Positions 34,227-45,959 of a stretch of 64,000 bases of DNA are shown here, piece by piece. The stretch lies in NCBI GenBank assembly GCA_030180135.1, contig CM058231.1:33173034-33237033 (forward strand), in the 5' to 3' direction. The notes beneath the pieces are model-generated. The model worked only from the letters and a program-made list of their open reading frames with translations. It did no database searches and was not told where the DNA came from. The position numbers were made by a program, and so were the translations under genes. The first letter of the stretch is position 1, and every line of letters begins with the position of its first letter. The DNA comes from Orychophragmus violaceus (taxonomy: Eukaryota; Streptophyta; Magnoliopsida; Brassicales; Brassicaceae).

Positions 34227-36942
34227 ATTCTTGGAAGATTCACAAGAGATGAAGGAGATGTATGGTACTTCTTCTTCAGGTATTGTGTTATTAATTCAAG
34301 TTCTACGTTAGTATTGGATACTAGTTGTGGTACTGATATTTTTGAAATATGCAGGACCTAAGCGACAGTAGAACGTTGAAGAAAGGACAAGTGGAACTGC
34401 GTGTCTGGTATGGAGCAATGGTTGCTGCATGAGCCGTAGAGATTCTCCACTTGTAGGAGCCTTTCAGACATGGTTTTTGAAATTAAGTAATTGCCACCAT
34501 GTACTTGCTATATGCAAAATGTCTTTCATTTTCTTTTGAGAATTTGGATGTTTTTCATTTTGATAAAAGACAAGTTTTGTTCTTTTGATCGTAATGAAAT
34601 ATTTAATGGTAGCACCCCGTTTAGAATGGGTTTTATATCTTAAACCAACATGAGTTAGAATATAACATAAATACCAAACGGTTTAAGTCTGATGACTTGA
34701 AGTCGATTTTTCTTTAGCATAGTCGATTTGACCAGATAAAGTGAAGCGGATTCATAAGTTCCATAGTTATGGGCTTCAGGTTCATTTGATTGTAAATCAA
34801 TTGAGACATGAATCCTGCTTGCTGGGCCAAATGACTAAGGCTTCTTTAGGCCAGAGGCTCATTGGGCCAAACACATACTGATGTATGTGGCCCGATAAGC
34901 ATTAGTGCCAAAGGAAAACTTCAATACTTCATTGACTTATTGATGGCATCAATAAGTATAGTTGTGTTCATTTGATGAAACACGAGCAGGAATCCCTTGA
35001 GGAGTTCCAAGGTGAAGTATTGAACCGATTTGACATAAGTATTGAGATCCTCGATTGAATCGCGGAAGAAAATACTTAAGTCAAGAACTGGGTGATCATC
35101 TAGGTGAGTGTGAAGTCATATCACATCTCTTTTCTCCTGAAAACCTAAATGGTGTTTCTGAGATTACGAATCGGATCTTATTAGATATGCTCCGATTAAT
35201 GATGAATCACAGGAATCTTCCATAATCATTTAAGAATACGTTCTAAAATGTCTATGTTTACGCTAAATAAGTTTCTATCAGAATCAGTAAAAACACCACA
35301 TTGGATGTGGACTGGGTGATTTCCAAGTTTGTTTTTCTGATTGATTGGGATTGCAAGGTTTGTGTAAGACAGTAGTCAACAAACAAACTTGAACCCAAAT
35401 ATGATGGGTTCTACCTCGCTGGTTGTCCTAAGGAAACCAAGGCTTAGTACTTTTGTTGTCCAGAACTGTGTCTTTTGAGAAAGATCGTACTTTCAAAGGG
35501 AACAGTGGGAGTAAAAGTACACATCGAAGAAATTCGATAAACACAGGAGGCTGCTCAACCTGTTGAGGGAGAGCAGCGGTGAGATCTACAAAATGTTGTA
35601 GGATCTACACCTGTGGAGCCTGAAGTTCGCAGATCCGAAAGGATCCGTCACTAACTCGAGAGTGATTTCTCGTAACCAATTGTCGTGATCTGTTGATCAT
35701 TGAAAAGTGACGAGCATGCGAAATTCAAGGAAGCGATGGTGAGCCCCAACTCCGAAATTGGTTGGGTATGCATGTTAGCTTCACCGATCCATTTCTGGAT
35801 TAAAGCAAACATCTTGGAGTTGGAATCAACATTCTGATAATGTGGTCAAAAGTTTTGACTTGATCAGAAAGAAAAGAAACCATGCGTTTACAAGAAGACC
35901 AGTGGGAGCGTAATGGCAATTCTCACACAGTATGTAGATAACATACTTGAATCTCATAAACGACGTTCCGACGCTAAAGTCTTGTCAAGATTTGGGTCGG
36001 AAGTCAAGTTTAAACAAAAGGACATGGGAGTAGCCTCGTGAATTCTTGGAATTAGAATCTATTGATTTAGATTGAGTAGGCTAATTGGATTGTGTCAAAA
36101 TCCTTACGTTGATAAGGTATTGGACAGTCCTAAAGTGCTTGATTCCAAGAATGGCTTCATACCAAAGGTCTTATGGCAATAATCTAAGCAAGATGAAGTG
36201 TCTTTTGCACTCGTCACTGAGCTAGTAACAATATTAGCAAGAAGAAGTGTTTTTGAACACTGTCTGAACTAATATTAATGAGTGTGATTGCTTATGCTGA
36301 TGCAATAGAATCCATCATGAATGCCATATTTTGCACTCGTCTAAATGCAGCTTACGCATAAAGCATGACGAGAAAACACCAAAAATGTTCCGGTAATAGT
36401 CACTGAACAGTTACCAGAAATATCTCAAGTGTTTGAGGAACACTAAGGATAGGTTCGTGGTGAACTGATAAAGTGACGAACCAGTTGAAAGTAGTCAGAC
36501 GGACAAAGACAATTCCCGGTTCCCACCTGGTTATGTCTCTTTGTCTGAATAGCGGTGCTAACTGTTGGAAAGGCTCCAAGCAGTGGACCGTAGAATAGTG
36601 CTTTCATCTGAATGGCGGTGTGGTTTGTTGAAATTGTTTCAAGCAATAACACTGTTGTCTCTCCCACAACCTAAGCACGGAATTTATTCTGAGTGCTATA
36701 GGTATAAGATATCTGAAGAGATGATCTTGATTCTAGTGGGAGTCATTTTAGTTATGTTGTAAACTTCACATAAACATGCTTTGGTAGTGTTTATGTAAGT
36801 TAAAACTGACATCGGTATTATTTAATTATTGGATAATTAAATAATAGTCCCAAAGTATTTTATGGTCATCATATAGGTCATCAAGTTGAGGACTTGATCA
36901 TGAAACCCTATAAGTAAAAGATGACATAAATTATGATTGTCC

Positions 36943-36989
36943 CTAGTCGAGGTTATTGAAGTGGGGCACCAATAACCGCGCGAGACTAG
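36943..36989 (+). ncRNA. Conserved 3' hairpin 1 of element C
   Basis: CTAGTC/GACTAG outside and GGTTATTG/CAATAACC inside, as in A. Confidence 0.55.
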
Positions 36990-37095
36990 TATGTGAGGTG
37001 GCTGTTAGACTAAGTTTCATGGAGTCAATGATATGATTATCACAGTCAGTCACATAAATATATGTTGGTGAACATATGATCGGACATGACTCGCT

Positions 37096-37145
37096 AATGA
37101 GAACTCTACAGGATAGTTATATCTGTGTCATGAGAGTTTCTCATT
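37096..37145 (+). ncRNA. Conserved 3' hairpin 2 of element C
   Basis: AATGAGAACTCT (37096-37107) pairs with AGAGTTTCTCATT (37133-37145) with one bulge, so the pairing is longer than in A. Confidence 0.5.
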
Positions 37146-37555
37146 ACGACTATAGAGTATAGTCCTTAGACCTGAGTTCATCATGCTTTCTAGCATATGA
37201 ATTGGTGCGTATTGACCTTGTCAAACGTCGTTCCGTAACTGGCGGCTATAATGGCATTGCTTATGCGTATCATGAAGTATGTGTAGAAACAGGGATGGAA
37301 CAAGATGGGATTTGTCCCTCCTGGATAACGGGAGATAAATATCTTAGGGCCCATCGAAGATTTTATACTGAGAAAATGCATGGCCGTGCTCAAACGAGGT
37401 GATTGTCAGTCGTTTGTTTTATCAGTATAAATCAGAAGTTCGATGAACATGATATTGGCTATAATAAGGATGACACAGTTTCTTGCCTTATGCCATATCG
37501 AGATATAGCGACAAAGGGATTATGGGAATAGATGATTCCAGTACAAGTGGGATAT

Positions 37556-38281
37556 TGTTGGGATTATGTCCTGAAATCATATTGTACTTACTCTAAAGGT
37601 AGTTGTATTGTCGAGATCGGACAATTCATGTGATACTAGGTAGTCATAATGTTTTGCTAGAAACCACTTATGACAAATGAGTTCTAACTCATTTCTAGTA
37701 TCGTGTGAACCTACAGGATCACACACCTAAGCAAGCTGGATACACTTTGTGTGGGATTGATCATTGGCATATGATCCGATCAATGTGTATTGGATACACA
37801 TTGAATTGAGTTTTGAAGAGGTGTGTCGATCGATGCAATCAATGTGTCGATCGACGCAGGCTTTTCGATTAGGTGTGTCGATCGATGCAGTATGTGCATC
37901 GATCGATGCACATCGGGCCTCGAGACTGAAGTTTCGAATTAATGACTTAAACGAGCCGGGTTTGATCCGCAGGTGGTTTAGGTCATCCCAGGTCGATATA
38001 TAATGTCTTATACGATCGACCTGAGCCCAAGCCGTAAGTGTCGCTTCTCAGAGAGAAAGCAGAGACACAGAAACTCATAAGACCCACAGGAGATCCGATT
38101 CCCGGCACTAGCATCCCGGCGGATTCCAGCTTGTGTGCGTGTGGACTACGATAGAGGCGTAGCGATTGAGGCGCTCTAGATCTCGTTTACCTGCTCCAAT
38201 TTCCGCTGCCAATCTCCAGGTAAACACGAGGTCAGTTCTTAGATTCAATCACCTAGACCCTGGATCCTAGGGATTCCAACA
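37556..38281 (+). repeat. Element C 3' LTR
   Basis: 726 bp, about 6 differences from the 5' LTR. The preceding polypurine tract is AAGTGGGATAT, with a T replacing a purine. Confidence 0.95.
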
Positions 38282-38330
38282 TTATGTGCACTTGCAGTAT
38301 AGCTCTATGGATTAAAACTCGAACATATCA

Positions 38331-41300
38331 GGCATTCAGGTGGGCGGTGCATAACCGGTGGAAGAGGATTTGCTTCACCGGAAACAGCCAGAGTAGGTAC
38401 ATGGTGGAAAACCCCTTCGTAGAGTTCCTTCCTAAACTTGGTAGTACAGACCTCTCCCACAAGCTCATCAAATTTTCTGTTGCTATATGCCACAGCAGCG
38501 ACAGCATGGCAACATGGTATTTTCAGCATCTGGAACTCCATGCAGCTACATGTTTTGGCTTCCAAATTGACAAGGAACTTTTCCTTCTTTCTGTTCTTAA
38601 CCTCAATCTCATTCGGGTTTATCACAACCACCTTAGATTAAAACAGGGGAAATAGTTAACTACCATTATTCGAATTGTTAAGTACATGTCTAGTTAGAGT
38701 ACTAATTTTATTTAAGGATTCAACTACTATAATTTTATAAGTAGTTATCTACAATTATTATTTAAAGTTCTTAAGGGAGAAGATTCATAAACCACCATAG
38801 TTGTGCTTGGATATAATCTCTCGTCCAGGAGTTCTCTTAACTTTGGAGTAAGTACACTGTTGTCGGAGGAACGAGCCGCTCTCCTTCTCACAAACCATCC
38901 ATTACACTCATCCTTATTGCTTCCAGCATTGATATAAGTGGGAAATCCATACACTCTTCCAAATATTTATTGAGTGACTCAACGACGTTTGTGGTCATGA
39001 GATTGTACCTATCACCCATGCAGTAAGCCCTTGTCCAGTGTGGTAGACCTACATCAAGCAAGTACTAGCCACATTCCGGACTTATGCTTTGGAGCTCCGC
39101 AAAAATCTGCCCAAACTCCAACACATTGTATGCCTTGGCCGCCCGGACCATTAGAGAAGGAAGACGGCTCTCCTTAAACCGCGATGAAACGTTTCTTGAT
39201 AGATGAACCAAACAAGCACCGTGTCCAGCTGAAGCATAAAATGTAGCACAATTATAATAGTCAGTTGATAGTAGCCAACTACTTATTTAATATAGTTGAA
39301 AACACCAACGATACAGTCAACTATGTAGTCGACTAGGTAGTCGATCTAGGTATACATATATATACATTACCTTCCTTATTCATGTGTAAATGCTTGAGTG
39401 TCTGACTAAGATGAACATCACCCCTCTATCATCTGGTATGACTGTTCGCAGGCACTTGAAAAATCATTCGTAAGAAGCGTCATTTCCGATGTCTACTACT
39501 CCATAAGCAATTGGGTATATTTTAAAGTTCTCATCTTGTGCGCTTGCACAAAGAAGGCAGCCACCATGCCTCCAAAGATGTGTACCGTCGATCAGAACAA
39601 CATGTCTCAAGTATTTCAGTCGCGAATTTGACGCCGCAAACGAGATAAAAAGATATTTGAACCTCGTAAATCCATTTTTCCACCACGTATTCAGTTTTGC
39701 AAATTGTTCATGGGTTGGAGCTTAGAAAATTCTCTACATATGTCGACATCAATGCAAAACTGCATGATATTGCTCCACATGTCTTCTCCATTGCTACCTC
39801 TTTGCATCTCCATGCCTTCCAGTACGAGATGTTCACATGGAACTGGTCATGCATTATATGTTGGATTTCTTGTGGACGTGGACCCCTACGCCCATCCCCA
39901 AACCTTCCTTAAATCAGTTCTCCTATGACTTGCGTTGTTGCTTGCATGTGGTACTGCCGTCGATCTTCTATGCTACATGTGTGTGTGAATTTCCCTTTTT
40001 AATATGAAAATTCCCAGTAGCATCCATAATTGAAGCATACACACGCCATGGAAAGGTAGAGATCACACACAAAAATTCCATGTATGTTGGTGTAGAACGT
40101 CTTGTCTTAATGTGGAACTTCCTGTTAATTGTGTGAATTGCCATTTTAAGTTTGCATTCCAACTTGTTTCTGAAGATTCGGCCAACAAAAATATTGTCGC
40201 CCTCATATCAGATATCCCTCAAAGCACCATCGATTCATGCTTACATTAATAAAATATAGAGTCGTATAGACAATTTCTTGAAAAGATCAATAAAATATGT
40301 ATTCGTCTAAATATCGTACATAGATAAGTGTCTACGTACCATCATTCTCAACTTCATCAAATACAGGAGGGGCATGCATCTCTACCAAACATAGCCGGAG
40401 GGTTATCTTATCAGTGAAGACTCCATCAATCGTATATATTGCGCAGTTGAACCCCTTCTTCGTATGGCTACTTTCACCAACCTCAAACTGAATTTCTTCT
40501 CCAGAGTCTGTTTCCCCTAGTATTCTTTCGTAAGACTTCCCATTAGCAGCATGGTTACACTCATCATTGTCATTTACATCAAAATCATGCCACTCCTCAT
40601 CCAAACTGTCAGGACCCTTCTTATCCACATCGTCCCAAGCAAGGCAGATTGCATCCAAGCCACCACAGTCATCTATATCTATATATTAGAAAACTATTAG
40701 TTCACATAATTAATACTCATTAAGATAATGAACTACCTAAATATTCTGATACGTCATCGATTATCTTACCATCTTTGTTATCACCCAAGCCATCAACGTC
40801 ATCTACATCTATAAAGTAGACAACTATTAGTTGACATGAAAACAGTTTAGATAATCAACTACCTAAATATTATAAAGGGTATACGCTTAAGTATTCATAT
40901 ACGTCATTGAATATCTTACCATTTTCGTTATCACCTAAGCCATCAAAGTCATCTATATATTTGTCTCCATCTCTGTTAAGGAACCCCACCAGCACTACAC
41001 CCAGGAATATGACAAACAACATCAAAACTGCGACTTTTTTTTAATATAATCAACTACACTGATATTTTAGTTGTCTATAAAAGAAGTGAATAACTAACCA
41101 TTAACCTCCTCTTCCGTTGGAAAATTCTATGTGGTTGTGTTATCTTCTGTCTCTTTTCTTGCGTCTCGTCCATCTCCATTTTCATATACAACGACAGCTT
41201 TTCATTAATGTCCTCGTCCAAGGTAACGCAGAGGTTGAGTTGATCTATCTCAGCTCTCATCTCGGCAAACAATGCGACATCGTCGTCGGTTAGGATTGAC

Positions 41301-41532
41301 ACGGGAGGTGCAACTTTTCCTTCATCCATTAACATGTAATGCGCCACTAATATGTTAGAGAAACTTTTTCTTTGTCTTTTATGTCCAACTTCTCCTTCAC
41401 AAGTTTTTCAAGTTTGTCATATGTTAGCCTTGAACTGAGCGACACCCCTTTGCTATTTCCTTTCTTGTCCACCACAAAACTCCAGACACCATATTCTCCT
41501 TGACGCCATTTCCCCCTTAAGAGCAGCACCAT
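38331..41532 (-). pseudogene. MULE (mudrA-like) transposase, decayed
   Basis: Transposase of a Mutator-like DNA element, read on the minus strand. N-terminal segment with WSFVVDKKGNSKG (41532-41347), an acidic region (41347-40332), then the DDE-type core near 39620-39400 (VLIDGTHLWRHGGCLL; PIAYGVVDIGNDAS). HGACLVHLSRN lies near 39200 and WTRAYCMGDRYNLMTTNVVE near 39030. A SWIM zinc finger follows (CSCMEFQMLKIPCCHAVA) at about 38540. Frameshifts and stops occur between most blocks, and introns may explain some gaps. Terminal inverted repeats were not identified. An Athila-type LTR ends at its downstream edge. Confidence 0.85.
40656..40960 (-). repeat. Tandem exon-like units inside the MULE
   Basis: Three units each contain a segment like GATGACGTTGATGGCTTGG followed by GTGATAAC and a donor-like ATGGTAAGAT, spaced about 120-150 bp, with an intron-like CTAATAGT...ATAG before each. 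This looks like tandem duplication of a roughly 40 bp exon with its intron. Confidence 0.6.
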
Positions 41533-43085
41533 CTGCCTTCCAACGATCTACACATAATCGATTATTTGTTCTAAATATAGTATATCGACTATATGCTTAG
41601 GTAATCTGTATATAATCAATGTTTGTTGTCGAACTTGGGTTTTTTTTTTTGAAAAGTGGTCGGACTTTCTCATGCACAATAACTATGGTGGTTGAGATAA
41701 AGAAGATAAAGACAAAAACTTGTCTGCCAAGAGAAGGAGGGCAATTTCGTCTTTGGTGCGCAAATGTTTGTTTGACCATGGTAGTTTCCTAATTGACCAA
41801 ACAGTTGGGTATGTACTTTAATTTTAGTGGCCAAAGCAATATTCTTGCAAATCACCATTCTTTGTAAGACATTGCTCTATATATTAGATTAAATATTAAT
41901 AACTTTTTATTTTAAGCTATATTGTATTAATTTATCTTATCAATTTAATTATCCATTTTCTTAGATATCTCTTTATTTATAATTTTATTTTTAAAATCCA
42001 AAAATTTAGAAACTTAAGTAAATAGTTGCAATGGTTCAAGTGAATTGTTACAACCATTCATGTTAAACATTGCAATTATTGGATTTTTGGTAAACAAATT
42101 TCAAACATTACAACATTTAGCGTGCTTATAAAAGTTTATGTAGGGAAACATATCAATAGAGAAGAGAATCATAATTAAAAGCGAAAAACACAAAATTATA
42201 TTTATTTCCCTTGTAACATAGCTTACAAGAATACAAAAATTTGGTTATTTTATTGTACAAAGAATTGGGTGTAATCCAAACTTAAAAAGAGTCAAATACT
42301 CTTGAAAAAGTATTTTTATGTATAATATAATCATTATCTAATTTCATTGTATGTAGAAATAATATCATAATTAATCATTACAAATATTATGACACTATCA
42401 TTAATCCTACATATATGTGATGATGCCACATATGAAAAAATAATAACCACTTCAAATTATATTAATTTATGAAATGTCATACCAAAACATGTTACTCAAC
42501 ATGCAATTAATTTTTTATTTGAGGTTAACATTTATAAAAATACATATAACGAAGTAAAATATAAGATATATGTAATTTATCAAGAATAATTTGTTATTCA
42601 ACAAAATCTTTTGAAGTGACCTTACAATTATGTATTCAATGTTAAATGTTTCTTACATAATTTAAAAGAAGGTGTCGTTGTTACCGTTTCAAACTTACTT
42701 CTTAGTTTAATGAAAATATAGTTTAATAAAAATATATTTTTAAATGCGTAACTTACTTGTTATGGATATACAATTATTTAATAGTTACAAATATATTAAA
42801 ATTTATTTTTTAAAAATACATTTAAAATTATATTTATTCAAAATAAGATCGCGGACTTTGTACCTAGTAAGTATACATCCTGAAAATTTTGCTTTATAAC
42901 TATGAATACCTAAAAACCTTGTTAAAAAAAACTGTGTTTCAAAAAAAAACTATGATTACCAAAGCCTTTGTTCATAAACAAAACTAGGAATACCTTAGTT
43001 TTTTTTTCAACTACCTTAGCTTTGTTTTATAAAGAAAATGTTGACATCGGTACTTTTATAATGTATGGCTGCTGTAAGTTAAAGT
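41533..43085. other. AT-rich intergenic DNA
   Basis: No gene, repeat structure or recognisable mobile element was seen apart from short A/T runs. Open frames around 41600-41860 are short and lack known motifs. Confidence 0.5.
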
Positions 43086-43362
43086 TTAGGCTTTGAATGG
43101 TAACTGCGGTTAGGGTGGATTAGTCTGCAAATGATTAAAAAATTTTTTTTTTACCGTTTATAATTTTTATTCAAGTCCGCTGCGAACAGAAAATAATCAA
43201 AGAAGTCCACTGCATACCAAATGTGTACCGTTTTTATAAAAAAATAAATCTTGTCCGCAGTGGATTGTGTCTGCAGCAAATTGTGTCCGCTCAAAAAATA
43301 AAGTGTTTTAATCTGTAATTAATTTTGTACCTCCTGACCGCATTTACGATTCAAAACCTTAA
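43086..43362. mobile_element. Small hAT-like MITE
   Basis: Imperfect terminal inverted repeats of about 34 bp: left TTAGGCTTTGAATGGTAA and on through GCGGT, right the complement of TTAAGGTTTTGAATCGTAA and on through GCGGT. Length is 277 bp with no coding capacity. The TIR style (TTTGAATGG...GCGGT) resembles plant hAT MITEs. No clear 8 bp target duplication was found. It lies about 0.75 kb upstream of the GT17 start. Confidence 0.55.
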
Positions 43363-43500
43363 TAATCCCTCTGTTTCAAAATGTAAGTAGTTTTGGTTAA
43401 AAGCACAAAGATTAAGAAATTTACTTTCTGATTTAAAAATACTAATAAAGATATAATTAAAAACGGTTTAACCAATCATAAAAAAAACCATAAATTACGA
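43363..43500. mobile_element. Possible Stowaway-type MITE fragment
   Basis: TAATCCCTCTGTTTCAAAAT resembles the Stowaway terminus (TA followed by CTCCCTC...). The opposite terminus was not found, so at most it is a fragment. Confidence 0.35.
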
Positions 43501-43829
43501 TTGGGTACATAGTTATATGAAAACAACTTATATGAAACAAACAAAAATAGCTAAAATTACGGTGGAAGCCACGTGTTTGTGGAAGAGAAAGAGTGCACAA
43601 GTGATTCCGTAGCCTTTCTCAACCAAAAAGACACGACAAAAGTTGTAGTAAGTGGGGGACTCAGTCAAGCCGCAACGCGTGGAGAGAGATGATAAATTGA
43701 TACTAATACTCAAAGGCCAAACCAATCGGAACGTTGATACTTTCTTCTTTGACTAATTTACCCTTAGCCGTACTTCTCGAGGCTAAAAAGGCAGCCATAA
43801 GATAATCATCTTCACCGTAAACTCAGAAA

Positions 43830-44098
43830 GCATCTCAATTTATTACTATTCTTTTTCATTATAGAGCTCCGAGAAACATACACGACATAAACACAGAAAA
43901 AGCTCTGTTTCTTGTTCTTTCATTCTTTAATTCTTCTTTATTTCCTTTACTTATATCCTCCGGTAGAAATCATCGAGCTGTGTTTATTTATATTATTATT
44001 ATCTCTTGTCGAATCAATTTCTGAGTTTTATTTCTTTCTTTTAACTCCGGCGAGCAGAGATCGTACTCTTGTTCAGTGTTTAGAGGAAGTCGAAGAAG
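43830..44098 (+). promoter_or_regulatory. Probable 5' UTR and proximal promoter of the GT17 gene
   Basis: Pyrimidine-rich leader (CTTTCTTTTAACTCC and similar runs) before ATG 44099. A TATA-like TTTATTACTA is only weak. Transcription start not determinable. Confidence 0.4.
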
Positions 44099-45629
44099 AT
44101 GTGGTGGATGATGGGAGAAAACGGTGGTCACTACTGTTCTAAAAAGTCCGATGATTTAGGTGGCACACAGGTTCTCTTCTTTCTCCCTTTAATCATTTCT
44201 TCAAATTGAATTTATGATTTGTTCTTGAAACAAGATCTTCTTTAGACAGTGGTCCTTGATTTGTAAACGGAACCCATTTGGCTTCTACTCTTGTTCTGAA
44301 CTATAGATTTTATGGTTCTGATCATTCCTTAGGATACGATTCATAAGGAATACAATTCTCTTGAATTTGATTGATCTATCTGTTTGAACAGAACAAAAGT
44401 AGAAGCAATCTTACAATATGTCGTTCAAATTTTTGTTAGTTTGTCTTAATCATCGATGGTTGTTCACATTCAAGTGGATGTTTCGGATTTAGCTATTGAC
44501 ATTTTCTCTTTTTCTTATGTCGCAGGAATCGGATCGAGGCTTTGGCATCTCTAGACTCTGCTGTATCTTGCGTGGTGTGGACTTGAAATCAATCTTATTT
44601 CTCTTAGTAATCGTCCCGATGTGTGTTATTGGTGTATACATTCACGGCCTCAAGATTTCATACTTCTTGAGACCTTTATGGGAATCACCTCCAAAACCAT
44701 TCCACGAGATTCCGCATTATCACCACGAGAACGCTTCCATGGAATCGCTCTGTAAACTCCACGGCTGGGGAATCCGTGAATACCCTCGTCGTGTCTATGA
44801 CGCTGTTCTCTTCAGCACCGAAGTGGAGCTTCTCACGATACGGTGGAAAGAACTATACCCTTACGTTACTCAGTTTGTTCTCCTTGAGTCGAACTCGACG
44901 TTCACCGGATTACCGAAACCGCTTGTCTTCGCGAGCCACAGGGATGATGAGTTTAAGTTCATCGAGCCACGGTTGACTTACGGGTCTATTGGAGGAAGGT
45001 TCAAGAAAGGAGAGAAGAATCCGTTTTATGAAGAAGCTTATCAGAGAGTTGCGTTGGATCAGCTTTTAAGAATCGCGGGTATTACAGATGATGACTTGTT
45101 GATTATGTCTGATGTTGATGAGATCCCGAGCAGGCACACGATAAATCTTCTCCGTTGGTGCGATGACATACCGCAAATCCTCCATCTCAGACTGAAGAAC
45201 TATCTCTACTCTTTTGAGTTCCCGGTCGATGATAAGAGCTGGAGAGCTTCCGTTCATAGATATCAGACGGGTAAAACGAAATACGCGCATTACAGACAGT
45301 CGGATGAGATCTTGGCTGATTCAGGATGGCATTGTAGCTTCTGTTTCAGAAGGATCAGTGAGTTTGTGTTCAAAATGAAAGCTTATAGTCATTACGATAG
45401 AGTGAGATTCGCCCACTACTTGAATCCGAAAAGGGTTCAGAGAGTTATATGCACCGGAGAGGATCTGTTCGACATGATTCCGGAGGAGTATACGTTTAAA
45501 GACATCATCGGGAAAATGGGTCCGATTCCGCATTCGTACTCGGCGGTTCATCTTCCGGCCTACCTATTGGAGAATGCGGAGAGGTACAAGTTTCTTCTTC
45601 CAGGGAATTGCTTGAGAGACGAGGAATGA
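44099..45629 (+). CDS. Glycosyltransferase family 17 (beta-1,4-N-acetylglucosaminyltransferase-like), two exons, 391 aa
   Basis: Probable Golgi type II membrane glycosyltransferase of the GT17 family, whose animal member (GnT-III) adds bisecting GlcNAc to N-glycans; the plant substrate is not established. Exon 1 is 44099-44170 (starts MWWMMGENGG, 24 codons), the intron 44171-44525 (GTTCTC...ATGTCGCAG), exon 2 44526-45629. The protein starts with a short cytosolic tail, then a signal-anchor at about residues 46-63 (ILFLLVIVPMCVIGVYI) and a lumenal catalytic domain (RVYDAVLFSTEVELL; FVLLESNSTFTG). The likely metal-binding SDVDE is at 219-223, followed by a conserved GWHCSFCFRR. The length fits plant members. 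A start inside the intron (44496) would miss exon 1, so the spliced model is preferred. AATAAA lies at 45753. It is the only intact host gene recognised. Confidence 0.93.
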
Positions 45630-45752
45630 ATGGTGTTCTTGTAACTAATATTGATATGACACTACTACTACTACTAACTCATGATTATTAATTCTTTGGT
45701 GTGTTATTTTTTTAAAAGATTTAATGGCGATTTTATTGGTCACTTTCGTGTA

Positions 45753-45758
45753 AATAAA
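45753..45758 (+). terminator. Possible poly(A) signal of the GT17 gene
   Basis: AATAAA 124 bp after the stop codon in an A/T-rich 3' UTR. Confidence 0.4.
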
Positions 45759-45959
45759 CAATTGGTTTATAGTTTATTTCTTTGCGGATTTGTCTGATAC
45801 AAAGTGTCATTCGGCAAAACTTGAAGATGGTGAGTGTGGAATAGTCCACGTTTTAGCATATGTCTGCACGATGAGCAGGCCAATTTTCTATTGACGAAAA
45901 CTATACAAAAATGAACACTAACCAGACCGGCCAGTGCCACATGGCCACCAGAGCCTGTC

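Larger units (their letters stand above)
34227..37544 (+). pseudogene. Element C pol remnant and 3' non-coding region
   Basis: Decayed in the same way as A, including the duplicated RNase H-like stretch (about 36530-36660), plus some private gaps. No frame of note. Confidence 0.75.
31202..38281 (+). mobile_element. Copia element C (defective sister of A), complete insertion
   Basis: LTRs of 726 bp (31202-31927 and 37556-38281) differ at about 6 positions by eye. TSD TTATG (31197-31201 and 38282-38286) is perfect. It shares leader, Gag start, decayed pol and 3' region with A. It inserted more recently than A but is even more defective. Confidence 0.95.
29119..38330 (+). mobile_element. Athila-type Ty3/gypsy 3' end, split by element C
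   Basis: Two AAGTGTGGGGGAG tracts (29252 and 30064) are the internal and terminal polypurine tracts seen in Athila-like elements, the second with the usual GCTTGAGGGCAAGCAAAGG just before it. The LTR then starts TGATATATC at 30079. It is broken at 31201 by element C and resumes at 38287 with TGCACTTGCAG, ending near CATATCA at 38330. No envelope-like or pol ORF was recognised in 29119-30078, only the decayed 3' region. The left end beyond element D is uncertain. Confidence 0.65.

Noticed and set aside
44496..44525. Alternative GT17 start inside the intron (MTFSLFLMSQ)
   Set aside because: The sequence before the acceptor is T-rich intron; the two-exon model gives the expected N-terminus and full length.
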